A stretch of 64,000 nucleotides of DNA from Bacteroidetes bacterium HGW-Bacteroidetes-6 (GTDB lineage: Bacteria > Bacteroidota > Bacteroidia > Bacteroidales > DTU049): contig PHDB01000009.1 of assembly GCA_002842495.1 (NCBI GenBank), forward strand, positions 1-64,000. The letters run 5' to 3'. Position 1 is the stretch's first letter. The number at the start of each line of letters is the position of its first letter. Positions 54,768 through 63,487 of this stretch are shown here, piece after piece. The position numbers and the translations under genes were made by a program. Under the pieces are notes generated by a model, which ran no database searches, had not been told where the DNA came from, and worked only from the letters and a program-made list of their open reading frames with translations.

Positions 54768-56006
54768 CTACTCAAATTCACTTCTGAGAATACGTAAAAC
54801 CTCATCGACGGTTTCTTCTTCGAGGTCGGCACGAACAACCAATTCGTCTCTCGGAATTTCGAGAACGCTTTTGGCAGTATCGCAACCAATTTTCTTGAAT
54901 GTTTCGATGATCCATTCGTCAATTTCGTCCGAGAATTCCATCAAATCCACATCATCCTCAAATTCGGTGTCGATTTCGCGGAATACCTCAATTTCGTAGT
55001 CAACCAGCTTCGAAGCAAGCTTGATATTTTGCCCACCCTTGCCAATAGCCAGCGAAATCTGATCGGGTTTCAGATACACTTCGATGGTTTTGTTTTCTTC
55101 TTTGATGTTGATTGAAGATATTTTTGCCGGGCTGAGTGCGCGGCTAACAAATACGGAAAGATTGGCCGAATAGTTAATTACATCAATATTTTCGTTGCGG
55201 AGTTCGCGTACTATGCCGTGAATACGCGATCCTTTCATTCCGACACAAGCTCCAACAGGGTCGATTCGGTCGTCGTACGATTCCACGGCAACTTTAGCGC
55301 GGTCGCCAGGTTGGCGAACTATTTTGCGGATAGTAATCAAGCCGTCGAAAATTTCGGGTACTTCCTGTTCGAATAATCTCTCGAGTAAAACAGGCGATGT
55401 ACGCGATAAAATAACAAAGGGGGTGCTGTTTTTAAATTCAACACGATCAACAACCGCACGAATAGTATCGCCTTTTTTGTAAAAATCGGCCTGAATCATT
55501 TCGGTGCGAGGCAACACCAATTCATAATCTTCGTCGTCGAGAATCAGCAGTTCTTTTTTCCACACCTGACTTACTTCGCCCGAAACTATTTCACCAATAC
55601 GCTCTTTGTATTTCTGGTAAATGTTTTCTTTTTCAAATTCCATTACCTTGGCTTTCAGCATTTGGTGAATGCTCTGAATGTCGCGACGGTCGAAATTAGT
55701 GATATCGAAACCGGCCACTACCTGTTCTCCAACTTCGAAGTCGGGTTCAATTTTGATTGCTTCGGAATATGCAATTTCTGCGGTAGGATTCACTACATCC
55801 ACGTCGGCAACAATGGTGCGGCTATGCCAAATTTCGAGGTCTCCGGTTGATGTGTTAACAATTACATCAAAATTGTCGGCAACTTCAAATTTTTTGGCAA
55901 GAATATGTTTGAAGATGTCAACTAAAATCTTCATCAACGTTGGACGATCGATGGCTTTGGAGTCTTTAAACTCGCTGAATGACTCAACTAAATTCATTGT
56001 TTCCAT
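54768..56006 (-). CDS. nusA: Transcription elongation factor NusA
   Basis: 412 residues: N-terminal RNAP-binding domain, S1 domain (about 135-200, IVSGEVSQVWKKELLI), two KH domains (VGACVGMKGSRIHGIVREL and AIGKGGQNIKLASKL) and a short C-terminal helical part (KSVLEIPRDELVV). Cytoplasmic pausing and termination factor. 15 bp after rimP. Confidence 0.95.
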   Translation of the reverse strand: METMNLVESFSEFKDSKAIDRPTLMKILVDIFKHILAKKFEVADNFDVIVNTSTGDLEIWHSRTIVADVDVVNPTAEIAYSEAIKIEPDFEVGEQVVAGFDITNFDRRDIQSIHQMLKAKVMEFEKENIYQKYKERIGEIVSGEVSQVWKKELLILDDEDYELVLPRTEMIQADFYKKGDTIRAVVDRVEFKNSTPFVILSRTSPVLLERLFEQEVPEIFDGLITIRKIVRQPGDRAKVAVESYDDRIDPVGACVGMKGSRIHGIVRELRNENIDVINYSANLSVFVSRALSPAKISSINIKEENKTIEVYLKPDQISLAIGKGGQNIKLASKLVDYEIEVFREIDTEFEDDVDLMEFSDEIDEWIIETFKKIGCDTAKSVLEIPRDELVVRADLEEETVDEVLRILRSEFE

Positions 56007-56021
56007 AACACAGGTTGGTGT

Positions 56022-56459
56022 TTATTTGAATGAAACGGTTATTTGGGTTTGTTCGCAATCGGAATAGCTAATATCGATGGTATCGATATTTTTTTTGTTT
56101 TTTCTTTCAATGGTAAATTTGTCGGCATCTGCAGCTATAAGCTTTCCTGTTATTACATTTCCATCAAAAAGCTTAACCTGAATATTACGTCCGACATTAT
56201 TGATGTATTGACGAATCATTACCAAAGGGCTGCCAATGCCATACGAAGAAACCTCAAGCTCAAAGTCTTCTTCGTCGCGATTGAGGTGACTTTCTATTTC
56301 TTTACTGAGTTTTATGCAATCTTCGACTTTAACGCCGTTGTCTCCGTCAATCATCACAAGAATTTTATTTCCTTTGCGAATTTCGGCCGAGACGGCAAAA
56401 AGGCTTCCGTTACCTAAACTTTCGTCAACAATCGATTTAATTAACTCCGCACTTATCAT
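56022..56459 (-). CDS. rimP: Ribosome maturation factor RimP
   Basis: 145 residues; N-terminal alpha/beta domain with CIKLSKEIESHL and the conserved YGIGSPL motif, then an SH3-like C-terminal domain. It helps 30S assembly. First gene of rimP-nusA-infB, downstream of the tRNA-Gln terminator. Confidence 0.93.
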   Translation of the reverse strand: MISAELIKSIVDESLGNGSLFAVSAEIRKGNKILVMIDGDNGVKVEDCIKLSKEIESHLNRDEEDFELEVSSYGIGSPLVMIRQYINNVGRNIQVKLFDGNVITGKLIAADADKFTIERKNKKNIDTIDISYSDCEQTQITVSFK

Positions 56460-56475
56460 TCTTTAGTTTTAATTA

Positions 56476-56504
56476 AAAATCGAGGGGACAAAATAGTCCC
56501 CTCG
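56476..56504 (-). terminator. Intrinsic terminator after tRNA-Gln
   Basis: CGAGGGGAC / GTCCCCTCG perfect 9-bp stem with a 6-nt loop, followed on the minus strand by TTTTT. It lies just downstream of the tRNA and just upstream of rimP. Confidence 0.85.
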
Positions 56505-56515
56505 AAGTCAACAAG

Positions 56516-56586
56516 TTGTCCGACCAGGACTCGAACCTGGACCGGCAGAACCAAAATCTGTAGTGCTGCCATTACACCATCGGACA
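56516..56586 (-). tRNA. tRNA-Gln (anticodon TTG)
   Basis: Cloverleaf read from the minus strand: acceptor TGTCCGA / TCGGACA, D-stem GTGT / GCAC, anticodon stem CAGA / TCTG with loop TTTTGGT (anticodon TTG), T-stem CCAGG / CCTGG with TTCGAGT loop, discriminator A. CCA is not encoded. Confidence 0.95.
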
Positions 56587-56601
56587 ATTGAAAACAGGCG
56601 G

Positions 56602-56631
56602 CAAAATTACAAATATTTTTTTAACCAACAA
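56602..56631 (-). promoter_or_regulatory. Promoter of tRNA-Gln
   Basis: TTG (56629-56631) and TAATTTTG (56602-56609) on the minus strand, 19 bp apart, matching the Bacteroidota consensus; the tRNA begins 15 bp downstream. Confidence 0.6.
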
Positions 56632-56726
56632 CTTTTTCTAATCTTTGCTAAGAACAATTTATAATATCACGAAATGAAATATTATTTATAATTTCGCAGT
56701 TTGAGAAAAGTATAAATCTATCAATC

Positions 56727-59700
56727 ATGCAAAACTTCAAGAGATTCAACAATCTGATCGGCTGGCTTGTATTTGCCATTGCAGCAGCAGTATATATCAT
56801 CACATCAGAACCAACAGCTAGCTTTTGGGATTGTGGTGAATACATAGCAACCTCGTACAAATTGCAGGTGGGCCACCCTCCCGGAGCTCCAACGTTCCAG
56901 CTTTTGGGTCGTTTTTTCAGTATGTTTGCCTTTGGCAATGTTGAACTCGTTGCCCGCATGATTAATACTATGTCGGCACTTGCAAGTGCGTTTACCATTC
57001 TTTTCCTGTTTTGGACCATTACACGTTTTGCAAAACGTTTGCTCAAAGACAGCGAAAACGATTCAACAAAACTTCTCACTGTTATTGGTGCCGGTGTTGT
57101 TGGTGCTTTGGCATACACATTTTCCGATTCATTTTGGTTTTCGGCTGTTGAAGGTGAGGTGTATGCAACATCTTCCTTTTTTACGGCACTTGTTTTTTGG
57201 ATTATGCTTAAATGGGAAGAAGATGCTGATGATCCACGTTCGTTTCGCTGGCTCATTCTTATTGCTTTCCTGATGGGACTTTCAATCGGAGTTCACTTGC
57301 TCAACCTGCTTACACTGCCGGCTTTGGCGATGATTTATTACTATCGCCGTTACAATGTTACACGAAAAGGAGTTATTGCAGCACTTGTAATTTCATTTGT
57401 AATTCTGGCATTTCTCTTTTATTTGCTTATTCCCGGTATTGTTTTGCTGGCCGGACAGTTCGAGCTGTTTTTTGTGAACAATATTGGTTTGCCATTCAAC
57501 TCAGGTACCATTATTTACTTCTTGCTTATCATTGGGCTTATTGTTGGCGGGATTCATATTTCACACAAAAAGGGAAAAGTTATTCTCAATACAATCGTTT
57601 TGTCTTTTGCCTTTATGGTGATTGGGTACTCTACCTTTTTTATTCTTATTATTCGCTCCAACGCAAATACTCCTATTAATGAAAATTCGCCCCGCGATGC
57701 TATCAGCTTGCTGGCATATCTCAACCGCGAACAATACGGTGAACTGCCTTTGGTGAAAGGACAATATTTTAATGCCCCTGTTAATCCATCAAACGATTGG
57801 AAAAACGGTTCTCCGGTATATGAAAAGGATGTTGAAAAAGGAAAATATGTGGTTACCGACGATAGTAAAAATAGTCGTCCAACATACAACGATAAGTACA
57901 CAACTGTTTTTCCACGAATGTGGAGCAGTCAGGAAAAAATGCATATTGATGCTTACCTCGACTGGGCGAATATTGATGAAAAAGATGTGTATGAGCCTTA
58001 TCGCGATCCCAACGGAAATGTAGTGAAAGGCCGCGATGGAAAAGTAGTTTTCGATCGTTCTAAACCCAAAAATCCTCCAACATTTTCTCAAAACATCTCG
58101 TATTTTCTTAAATATCAGGTTGGCTACATGTATTTCCGCTATTTCTTCTGGAATTTTGTAGGTCGCCAAAATGATATTCAAGGTATGGGTGGTCCTGTTG
58201 ACGGAAACTGGATGTGCGGAATTCCTGCCATCGATAAAATGCATCTCGGTAACCGCGACAACGTTCCTGAAAGCATGAGCTCCAATCCGGGAAGTAATGC
58301 GTTTTATTTTCTACCGTTGATTCTTGGATTGGTGGGATTGTTTTATCAACTCAATAAGCATACCCGTGATTCGCTGGTTGTATTTTTGCTTTTCTTCATG
58401 ACAGGTCTTGCTATTGTTGTTTATCTTAATCAATATGCATATCAGCCACGTGAGCGTGATTATGCATTTGTAGGGAGTTTCTATGCCTTCGCTATCTGGA
58501 TTGGCCTGGGAGTTATTCCATTGGCCCGATTGATTGGTCGTGCATTGAAGGGTGTAGCTGCTCCGGCTTTAGCAACCCTCCTTACACTTGTGTTGGTTCC
58601 CGGAATCATGGGAATGCAGGGTTGGGACGATCACGATCGTAGTGGTCGTTTTACAGCACGCGATTTTGCCAAAAACTATCTGGCATCGTGCCCGCAAAAT
58701 GCAATTCTCTTTACAAACGGCGATAACGACACATTCCCGCTTTGGTATGTTCAGGAAGTGGAGGGTTATCGTACCGATGTTCGCGTAGTTAATCTTTCGC
58801 TTTTCAATACCGATTGGTATGCCGATCAGATGAAACGCAGGGCTTACGAATCGGCTCCGGCTCCAATTTCTATGTCGCATATTGAATATCGGCAAGGAAC
58901 ACGCGATGTGGTTTATTTGCTCGACGATCCGAATATAAAAAGTGTAAACATAAGCGAGTTGTTTGATCTTATGCATAAGAATCCCGATATGCTTCGTCGG
59001 AACACGCCTTATGGTTTGCTCGATATTTTCCCATCCCACAACTTCTTCCTGAATGTTGATACCAACAAGGTTGTTGAAAACGGAACAGTTCCAGTAGCCT
59101 GGAAAGATGATATTGTAGACAGTGTTACCTGGAGTCTTAAACGCAATATAGTTCAGAAAAATACATTGTTTGTGCTCGATATGCTGGCTCATTTCAATTG
59201 GGAACGCCCGATTTGTTTTGCCATCACCACCGGAAACGATGCTTATGTAGGCCTCGAAGATTATTTTGCACTCGAAGGACTTGTTTATCGTTTCGTTCCG
59301 GTTCGTACACAAAACCCCGATGGAAGCACTGGCCGTGTTAATACGGAAGTGATGTACGACAACATGATGAATAAATTCCAATGGGGCAACCTCAACCAGC
59401 CCGGCGTTTATCTCGACGAAACAAACCTGCGCATGTGCATGAATTTCCGTAACAATTTTGCTCGTTTGGGCAATGCCCTTCTCGACGAAGGTAAAAAGGA
59501 CAGCGCAATTGCAGTTCTCGATCGTTGTATGGAAGTTCTTCCCGAATCGGCTGTTCCTTACAATTATTTTGTATTGCCAGTTGCCGAAGCTTATTACAGA
59601 GCCGAAGCATTCGATAAGGCAAACGTTATTATTTCGCGCTTGATTGATATTTTCGATGCTGAACTGAATTATTACTATTCGCTTGAGCCAGCACAACAAA

Positions 59701-59867
59701 GCCGTGTCGATTTCGACAAACAACAAGCTTTGTATATTCTTCAGCGCATTATGCAAATCACCGAGGGACTGAATCAAACCGAGATGCATAATAAAGTGAA
59801 GCCTGTCTTCGATTATTATTTCGGACTTTATTCAGGAATGCAAACAGCCGGCACTCCCGGACGTTAG
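56727..59867 (+). CDS. DUF2723 family multi-pass membrane protein (GT-C-like)
   Basis: 1046 residues. The N-terminal half has about 11-13 membrane helices; the first loop has SEPTASFWDCGEYIATSYKL followed by QVGHPPGAPTF, the DUF2723 signature, where the acidic residues resemble a GT-C catalytic Asp/Glu. The second half is a soluble periplasmic domain with a tetratricopeptide-like end. Such proteins are thought to be lipid-linked glycosyltransferases (TMEM260-like O-mannosylation in eukaryotes). Next gene starts 4 bp later. Confidence 0.87.
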   Translation: MQNFKRFNNLIGWLVFAIAAAVYIITSEPTASFWDCGEYIATSYKLQVGHPPGAPTFQLLGRFFSMFAFGNVELVARMINTMSALASAFTILFLFWTITRFAKRLLKDSENDSTKLLTVIGAGVVGALAYTFSDSFWFSAVEGEVYATSSFFTALVFWIMLKWEEDADDPRSFRWLILIAFLMGLSIGVHLLNLLTLPALAMIYYYRRYNVTRKGVIAALVISFVILAFLFYLLIPGIVLLAGQFELFFVNNIGLPFNSGTIIYFLLIIGLIVGGIHISHKKGKVILNTIVLSFAFMVIGYSTFFILIIRSNANTPINENSPRDAISLLAYLNREQYGELPLVKGQYFNAPVNPSNDWKNGSPVYEKDVEKGKYVVTDDSKNSRPTYNDKYTTVFPRMWSSQEKMHIDAYLDWANIDEKDVYEPYRDPNGNVVKGRDGKVVFDRSKPKNPPTFSQNISYFLKYQVGYMYFRYFFWNFVGRQNDIQGMGGPVDGNWMCGIPAIDKMHLGNRDNVPESMSSNPGSNAFYFLPLILGLVGLFYQLNKHTRDSLVVFLLFFMTGLAIVVYLNQYAYQPRERDYAFVGSFYAFAIWIGLGVIPLARLIGRALKGVAAPALATLLTLVLVPGIMGMQGWDDHDRSGRFTARDFAKNYLASCPQNAILFTNGDNDTFPLWYVQEVEGYRTDVRVVNLSLFNTDWYADQMKRRAYESAPAPISMSHIEYRQGTRDVVYLLDDPNIKSVNISELFDLMHKNPDMLRRNTPYGLLDIFPSHNFFLNVDTNKVVENGTVPVAWKDDIVDSVTWSLKRNIVQKNTLFVLDMLAHFNWERPICFAITTGNDAYVGLEDYFALEGLVYRFVPVRTQNPDGSTGRVNTEVMYDNMMNKFQWGNLNQPGVYLDETNLRMCMNFRNNFARLGNALLDEGKKDSAIAVLDRCMEVLPESAVPYNYFVLPVAEAYYRAEAFDKANVIISRLIDIFDAELNYYYSLEPAQQSRVDFDKQQALYILQRIMQITEGLNQTEMHNKVKPVFDYYFGLYSGMQTAGTPGR

Positions 59868-59871
59868 GCAT

Positions 59872-60606
59872 ATGTATCTTGTACGGCCTTATATACTTAA
59901 AGATCTCAATACCCGGAATCTCATTTGGAGAATTCCGGGTAACGAGAAAGTAATTTATCTTACTTTCGATGATGGGCCAATTCCCGAATTAACTCCATTT
60001 GTACTTGAAACATTGGAGAAATGCAATGCGAAAGCAACTTTTTTTTGTGTAGGTGACAATGTGCGTAAATATCCGGAACTCTTCGAGGCTATTGTTGAGG
60101 CCGGGCATTCGGTTGGTAATCATACTTTCAATCATTTCGACGGCTGGAAGAAGAATGCCGGAGAATACGAACAAAATGTTTCGAAAAGTGCCGACCTGAT
60201 TGGCAGTAATCTTTTTCGTCCTCCTTATGGGCATATTACTCCGTGGCAAATTACTCGTCTAAAAAGTCGGTTTTTTATTATTCTCTGGACTGTCTTGAGT
60301 GGCGATTACGATCGTAATACAACGCCAGCCCGATGTTTGCGCAATGTAATCCGTTTTACTAAGCGTGGGTCGATTGTGGTGTTTCACGACAATAAAAAGG
60401 CACTTCCACGGCTCAAATACACTTTGCCTCGCTACATCGAGTACTATACAAAACAAGGCTACCGATTTGAAGCGCTTACGGATGATGTGCTCGAAAGAGC
60501 ACTGCGCCACAATTGGCTTAATGCTTCGGGGAATTTTGTCAACCGAGTGATTGGAAATGTGAAAATACCTATTTCTATTCCCCGCGAATTGCGAAGGAAT
60601 GCCTGA
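59872..60606 (+). CDS. Polysaccharide deacetylase family protein (NodB domain)
   Basis: 244 residues: YLTFDDGPIPELTP (metal-binding Asp), GNHTFNHFDGW (HxxxH), RPPYGHITPWQ (catalytic loop) and VVFHDNKKA near the end. All motifs of peptidoglycan or polysaccharide deacetylases are kept. No signal peptide is evident, so the acting compartment is unclear. It lies 4 bp after the DUF2723 gene. Confidence 0.9.
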   Translation: MYLVRPYILKDLNTRNLIWRIPGNEKVIYLTFDDGPIPELTPFVLETLEKCNAKATFFCVGDNVRKYPELFEAIVEAGHSVGNHTFNHFDGWKKNAGEYEQNVSKSADLIGSNLFRPPYGHITPWQITRLKSRFFIILWTVLSGDYDRNTTPARCLRNVIRFTKRGSIVVFHDNKKALPRLKYTLPRYIEYYTKQGYRFEALTDDVLERALRHNWLNASGNFVNRVIGNVKIPISIPRELRRNA

Positions 60607-60652
60607 TTTTACAGCCATTAATCCGTCTGTTGAATAGCTAAAACATTCAATT

Positions 60653-61471
60653 ATGAACTTTACAAACGAATTCGTTGAGCAACAAATCGCTGAAATTTTA
60701 GCACAAATGCCTGAAATCAATAGCGAAACATGCAAGCAGTTAATTGGGTTTATTGACCTTACAACCCTTGAGGGGAGTGACAATGTTGCAAAAGTTCAGC
60801 TATTGTGCAAAACCGCCTATGGTGTAGAAAATACTGTCAAGGGAATACCGTCGGTTGCAGCTGTTTGTGTTTATCCTGTATTGGTAAAAACAGCCTGTGA
60901 CGAATTGGGCGATAGACCAATCAGTGTTGCTGCGGTAGCGGGAGCTTTTCCTTCGGGTCAGAGTCCGCTCGAGCTGCGTTTGGCAGAGGTTCGCTATGCT
61001 GTAGAACAAGGCGCTGATGAAATAGATATGGTTATTTCGCGTGGTCGCTTTCTGGCAGGGGAACGCGATTTTTTGAAAGAAGAAGTGAAACGTCACAAAG
61101 AAGCTTGTGGAAAAGCACACCTTAAAGTGATTCTTGAAACGGGAGAGCTTAAAGATCCCAATTTTATTTACGAAGCTTCGATGATTGCCATGGAAGAAGG
61201 TGCCGATTTTATTAAAACTTCAACAGGTAAAATACAACCTGCTGCAACCCTCGAGGCTGCATTTGTAATGCTCACAGCTATCAGCGATTTTTACAAAAAA
61301 ACAGGCAAAAAAATCGGTTTTAAACCTGCTGGTGGAATTAGCGAACCAGCCGATGCAGCCAAATATCTTCATCTGGTTCAATCAATTGCTGGCAACGAAT
61401 GGGTTAACAACCATCTGTTTCGCATTGGGGCAAGCCGTTTGTTGAATAATCTGGTTGAATCGATTGGATAA
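60653..61471 (+). CDS. deoC: Deoxyribose-phosphate aldolase
   Basis: Splits 2-deoxyribose 5-phosphate into glyceraldehyde 3-phosphate and acetaldehyde. 272 aa; Schiff-base Lys in ADFIKTSTGK, GADEIDMVISRG and KPAGGIS motifs. 46 bp after the deacetylase gene on the same strand; nucleoside salvage partners are not adjacent. Confidence 0.95.
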   Translation: MNFTNEFVEQQIAEILAQMPEINSETCKQLIGFIDLTTLEGSDNVAKVQLLCKTAYGVENTVKGIPSVAAVCVYPVLVKTACDELGDRPISVAAVAGAFPSGQSPLELRLAEVRYAVEQGADEIDMVISRGRFLAGERDFLKEEVKRHKEACGKAHLKVILETGELKDPNFIYEASMIAMEEGADFIKTSTGKIQPAATLEAAFVMLTAISDFYKKTGKKIGFKPAGGISEPADAAKYLHLVQSIAGNEWVNNHLFRIGASRLLNNLVESIG

Positions 61472-61607
61472 AGGAGTTTTTCTTTTGAATTAGGTGTTGT
61501 TGTAATAAACATGGAAAATCTGCATTAATAGAAAAGTAGATGTTAAATGTGCTTTTACACAATTTTCCGTCTTTTTAGATGTTGTTATTGAATTCAATCG
61601 TTTTTAT

Positions 61608-62858
61608 ATGAGAAAATCAATCCAGATTGTATTTTACATCTTGCTGCCGATGTTGCTTTTTTCGCAGGAAACACCAGTGAACGACTCTATCAATAAAGCC
61701 AAAATCAATGTTTATGTCGATTGCAGCAGTTGCGATATGAACTATGTTAAGGAAGAGGTTGGGTTTGTGAACTATGTTCGCGACAGAGCCGAAGCACAGG
61801 TTCATATTCTTACAACATCCGAGCCCTCGGGATCGGGAGGCACTCGGTACAGTGTGATGTTTTTTGGAATGCGCGAATTTTCAGGGCATAACGATACACT
61901 TACATTTAATTCAACCGCCGATGCAACCGAAAACTCAATCAGAAATCAATTTGTAACAACTTTCAAACTGGGTCTGATTGGATATGTGAACAAGTCGGAT
62001 ATTGCATCGTTGATCAGTATTAGCTTCACCAATCCCGAAGATGAAGAACAGGTAAAAGATAAGTGGAACAATTGGACTTTTAGCCTCAGCAGCAGCAGTT
62101 GGCTAAATGGCGAAAAAACTTACAGCAATTTCAACATTTACAGCGATTTTGAGGTAAGCAAAGTGATGCCTGAGTGGAAAACGTCGTTTTCGATAAGTCA
62201 GAGCTACAACGAATCGCGATACTCACTCGAAGAGTACGATTATTACTATAAATCAATCAACAGGGGGTTTTATTCCGATTTTGAATATGTTGGAGCCTTA
62301 TCAAGACATTGGTCGTGGGGAGCTTTTCTGTATGGAAACTCATCCACTTATAGAAATTTGGATTACTCTGTTTCTTTTAACCCTGGAATAGAGTACGATT
62401 TATTTCCCTATTCCGAAGCCACAACAAAACAAGTTCGATTTGTTTATCATCTGGGTCCCGACTACAACAACTACATCGATACAACCATTTACAACAAAAC
62501 AGAACAACTCATGTTTTACCAATCGTTTTCTGTAGCCGCAAAAGTTATTCAAAAGTGGGGAAGTTTGAGTGGCTCGGTAAGCGCAAGCACATTTTTAAAC
62601 GATTTGAGTAAGTACAGTGCCGATATTTACTTAAGCACTTCCGTACGTCTGGTTAAAGGTCTCGAATTGGATTTGTCGGGAAATTTCAGCTCCATTCACA
62701 ATCAACTTGGTATTCCCAAGGGCGATGTAACGCAAGAGGAACTTCTTCTGCAGCAACGTCAGCTCGAGACGCAATACAATTATTGGGCAAGCATAGGCCT
62801 TACTTACACATTTGGCTCCATTTATAATACCGTAGTAAATCCTCGATTTGGTTTTTGA
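61608..62858 (+). CDS. Outer-membrane protein with N-terminal CSSCD-containing domain
   Basis: 416 residues: signal peptide (IVFYILLPMLLFSQ), an N-terminal domain of about 120 residues with VYVDCSSCDMNYV, and a C-terminal beta-barrel-like region (about 135-416) with alternating aromatic strands and terminal Phe. The N-terminal domain may bind a ligand or form a disulfide; no family name known to me. It has a 136-bp gap to deoC with no clear promoter. Confidence 0.65.
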   Translation: MRKSIQIVFYILLPMLLFSQETPVNDSINKAKINVYVDCSSCDMNYVKEEVGFVNYVRDRAEAQVHILTTSEPSGSGGTRYSVMFFGMREFSGHNDTLTFNSTADATENSIRNQFVTTFKLGLIGYVNKSDIASLISISFTNPEDEEQVKDKWNNWTFSLSSSSWLNGEKTYSNFNIYSDFEVSKVMPEWKTSFSISQSYNESRYSLEEYDYYYKSINRGFYSDFEYVGALSRHWSWGAFLYGNSSTYRNLDYSVSFNPGIEYDLFPYSEATTKQVRFVYHLGPDYNNYIDTTIYNKTEQLMFYQSFSVAAKVIQKWGSLSGSVSASTFLNDLSKYSADIYLSTSVRLVKGLELDLSGNFSSIHNQLGIPKGDVTQEELLLQQRQLETQYNYWASIGLTYTFGSIYNTVVNPRFGF

Positions 62859-62908
62859 TGAAGTGTTTTTGAAAGCATTTTAGCCGTTTTATTGTAATAT
62901 TGTAGGCA

Positions 62909-62916
62909 TAAATTTG
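62909..62916 (+). promoter_or_regulatory. -7-like box (TAAATTTG) before the broken barrel gene
   Basis: TAnnTTTG match only 4 bp before the ATG at 62921; no -33 element at normal spacing. Weak. Confidence 0.2.
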
Positions 62917-62920
62917 TCTT

Positions 62921-63483
62921 ATGAGAAAATGTTTACTCTTTCTTATAGTGTTTCTTTCGACTTTTTTGGCCAATAGCCAAAAAGAAACACGGCTGTCGTT
63001 CTATACTCAAAGCATTCTGGTCGATAATTTCAAAGCGTATTCTATTAGCCCTACTATTGATATATCCGTTTCGGATAATTTGAATATTCGTTACTCAATA
63101 GGTTTTGGAATGCGGGGAAGTGGTAATTTACATGCATACACCTTTGACAGCTCCGGTTGGTTCTTTGCTGTTTATTGCGGGATTGGGACATGATGGGCCG
63201 TTTTTGAGAACTCTCGGGGTTTTGATGATTTTGTTTCCTGAAGGTATTTCGTGCGATATTTGCTTGAATGATAAAATGGAAATATCGCCATTTATCGATG
63301 TCAACAGCTGTGAATTTTTTGTACATAATACCGACAACACTCTCGGCTTTTTATTGAGTGGAGATATTGGGCTTACTGCACAAATGTATATCGGCGACAA
63401 ACTTTACACATCAGCTCATGCTTGAAACCAAAGGGTTGGGTTTTAGCGGAGCCTTGGGTCTGGGCATTGCTCTTGGTAAATAA
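62921..63483 (+). pseudogene. Outer-membrane-like protein gene with two frame breaks
   Basis: Starts with a signal peptide (MRKCLLFLIVFLSTFLANSQ) and runs to about 63130; coding then continues in the next frame (LLFIAGLGHDGPFLRTLGVL; DVNSCEFFVHNTDNTLGF) to about 63415, and again in the third frame to a TAA at 63481 (LMLETKGLGFSGALGLGIAL). Each switch is +1. The three parts read as one barrel-type protein of about 185 residues ending in Gly-rich strands. Real decay or two base errors; the matching ends on both sides argue that the intact gene is recent. Confidence 0.6.
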
Positions 63484-63487
63484 TAAA

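Noticed and set aside
58569-59789. 406-codon antisense frame inside the DUF2723 gene
   Set aside because: Exact shadow of a well-supported gene; His/Ile/Cys-rich product with no signal, motif or promoter.
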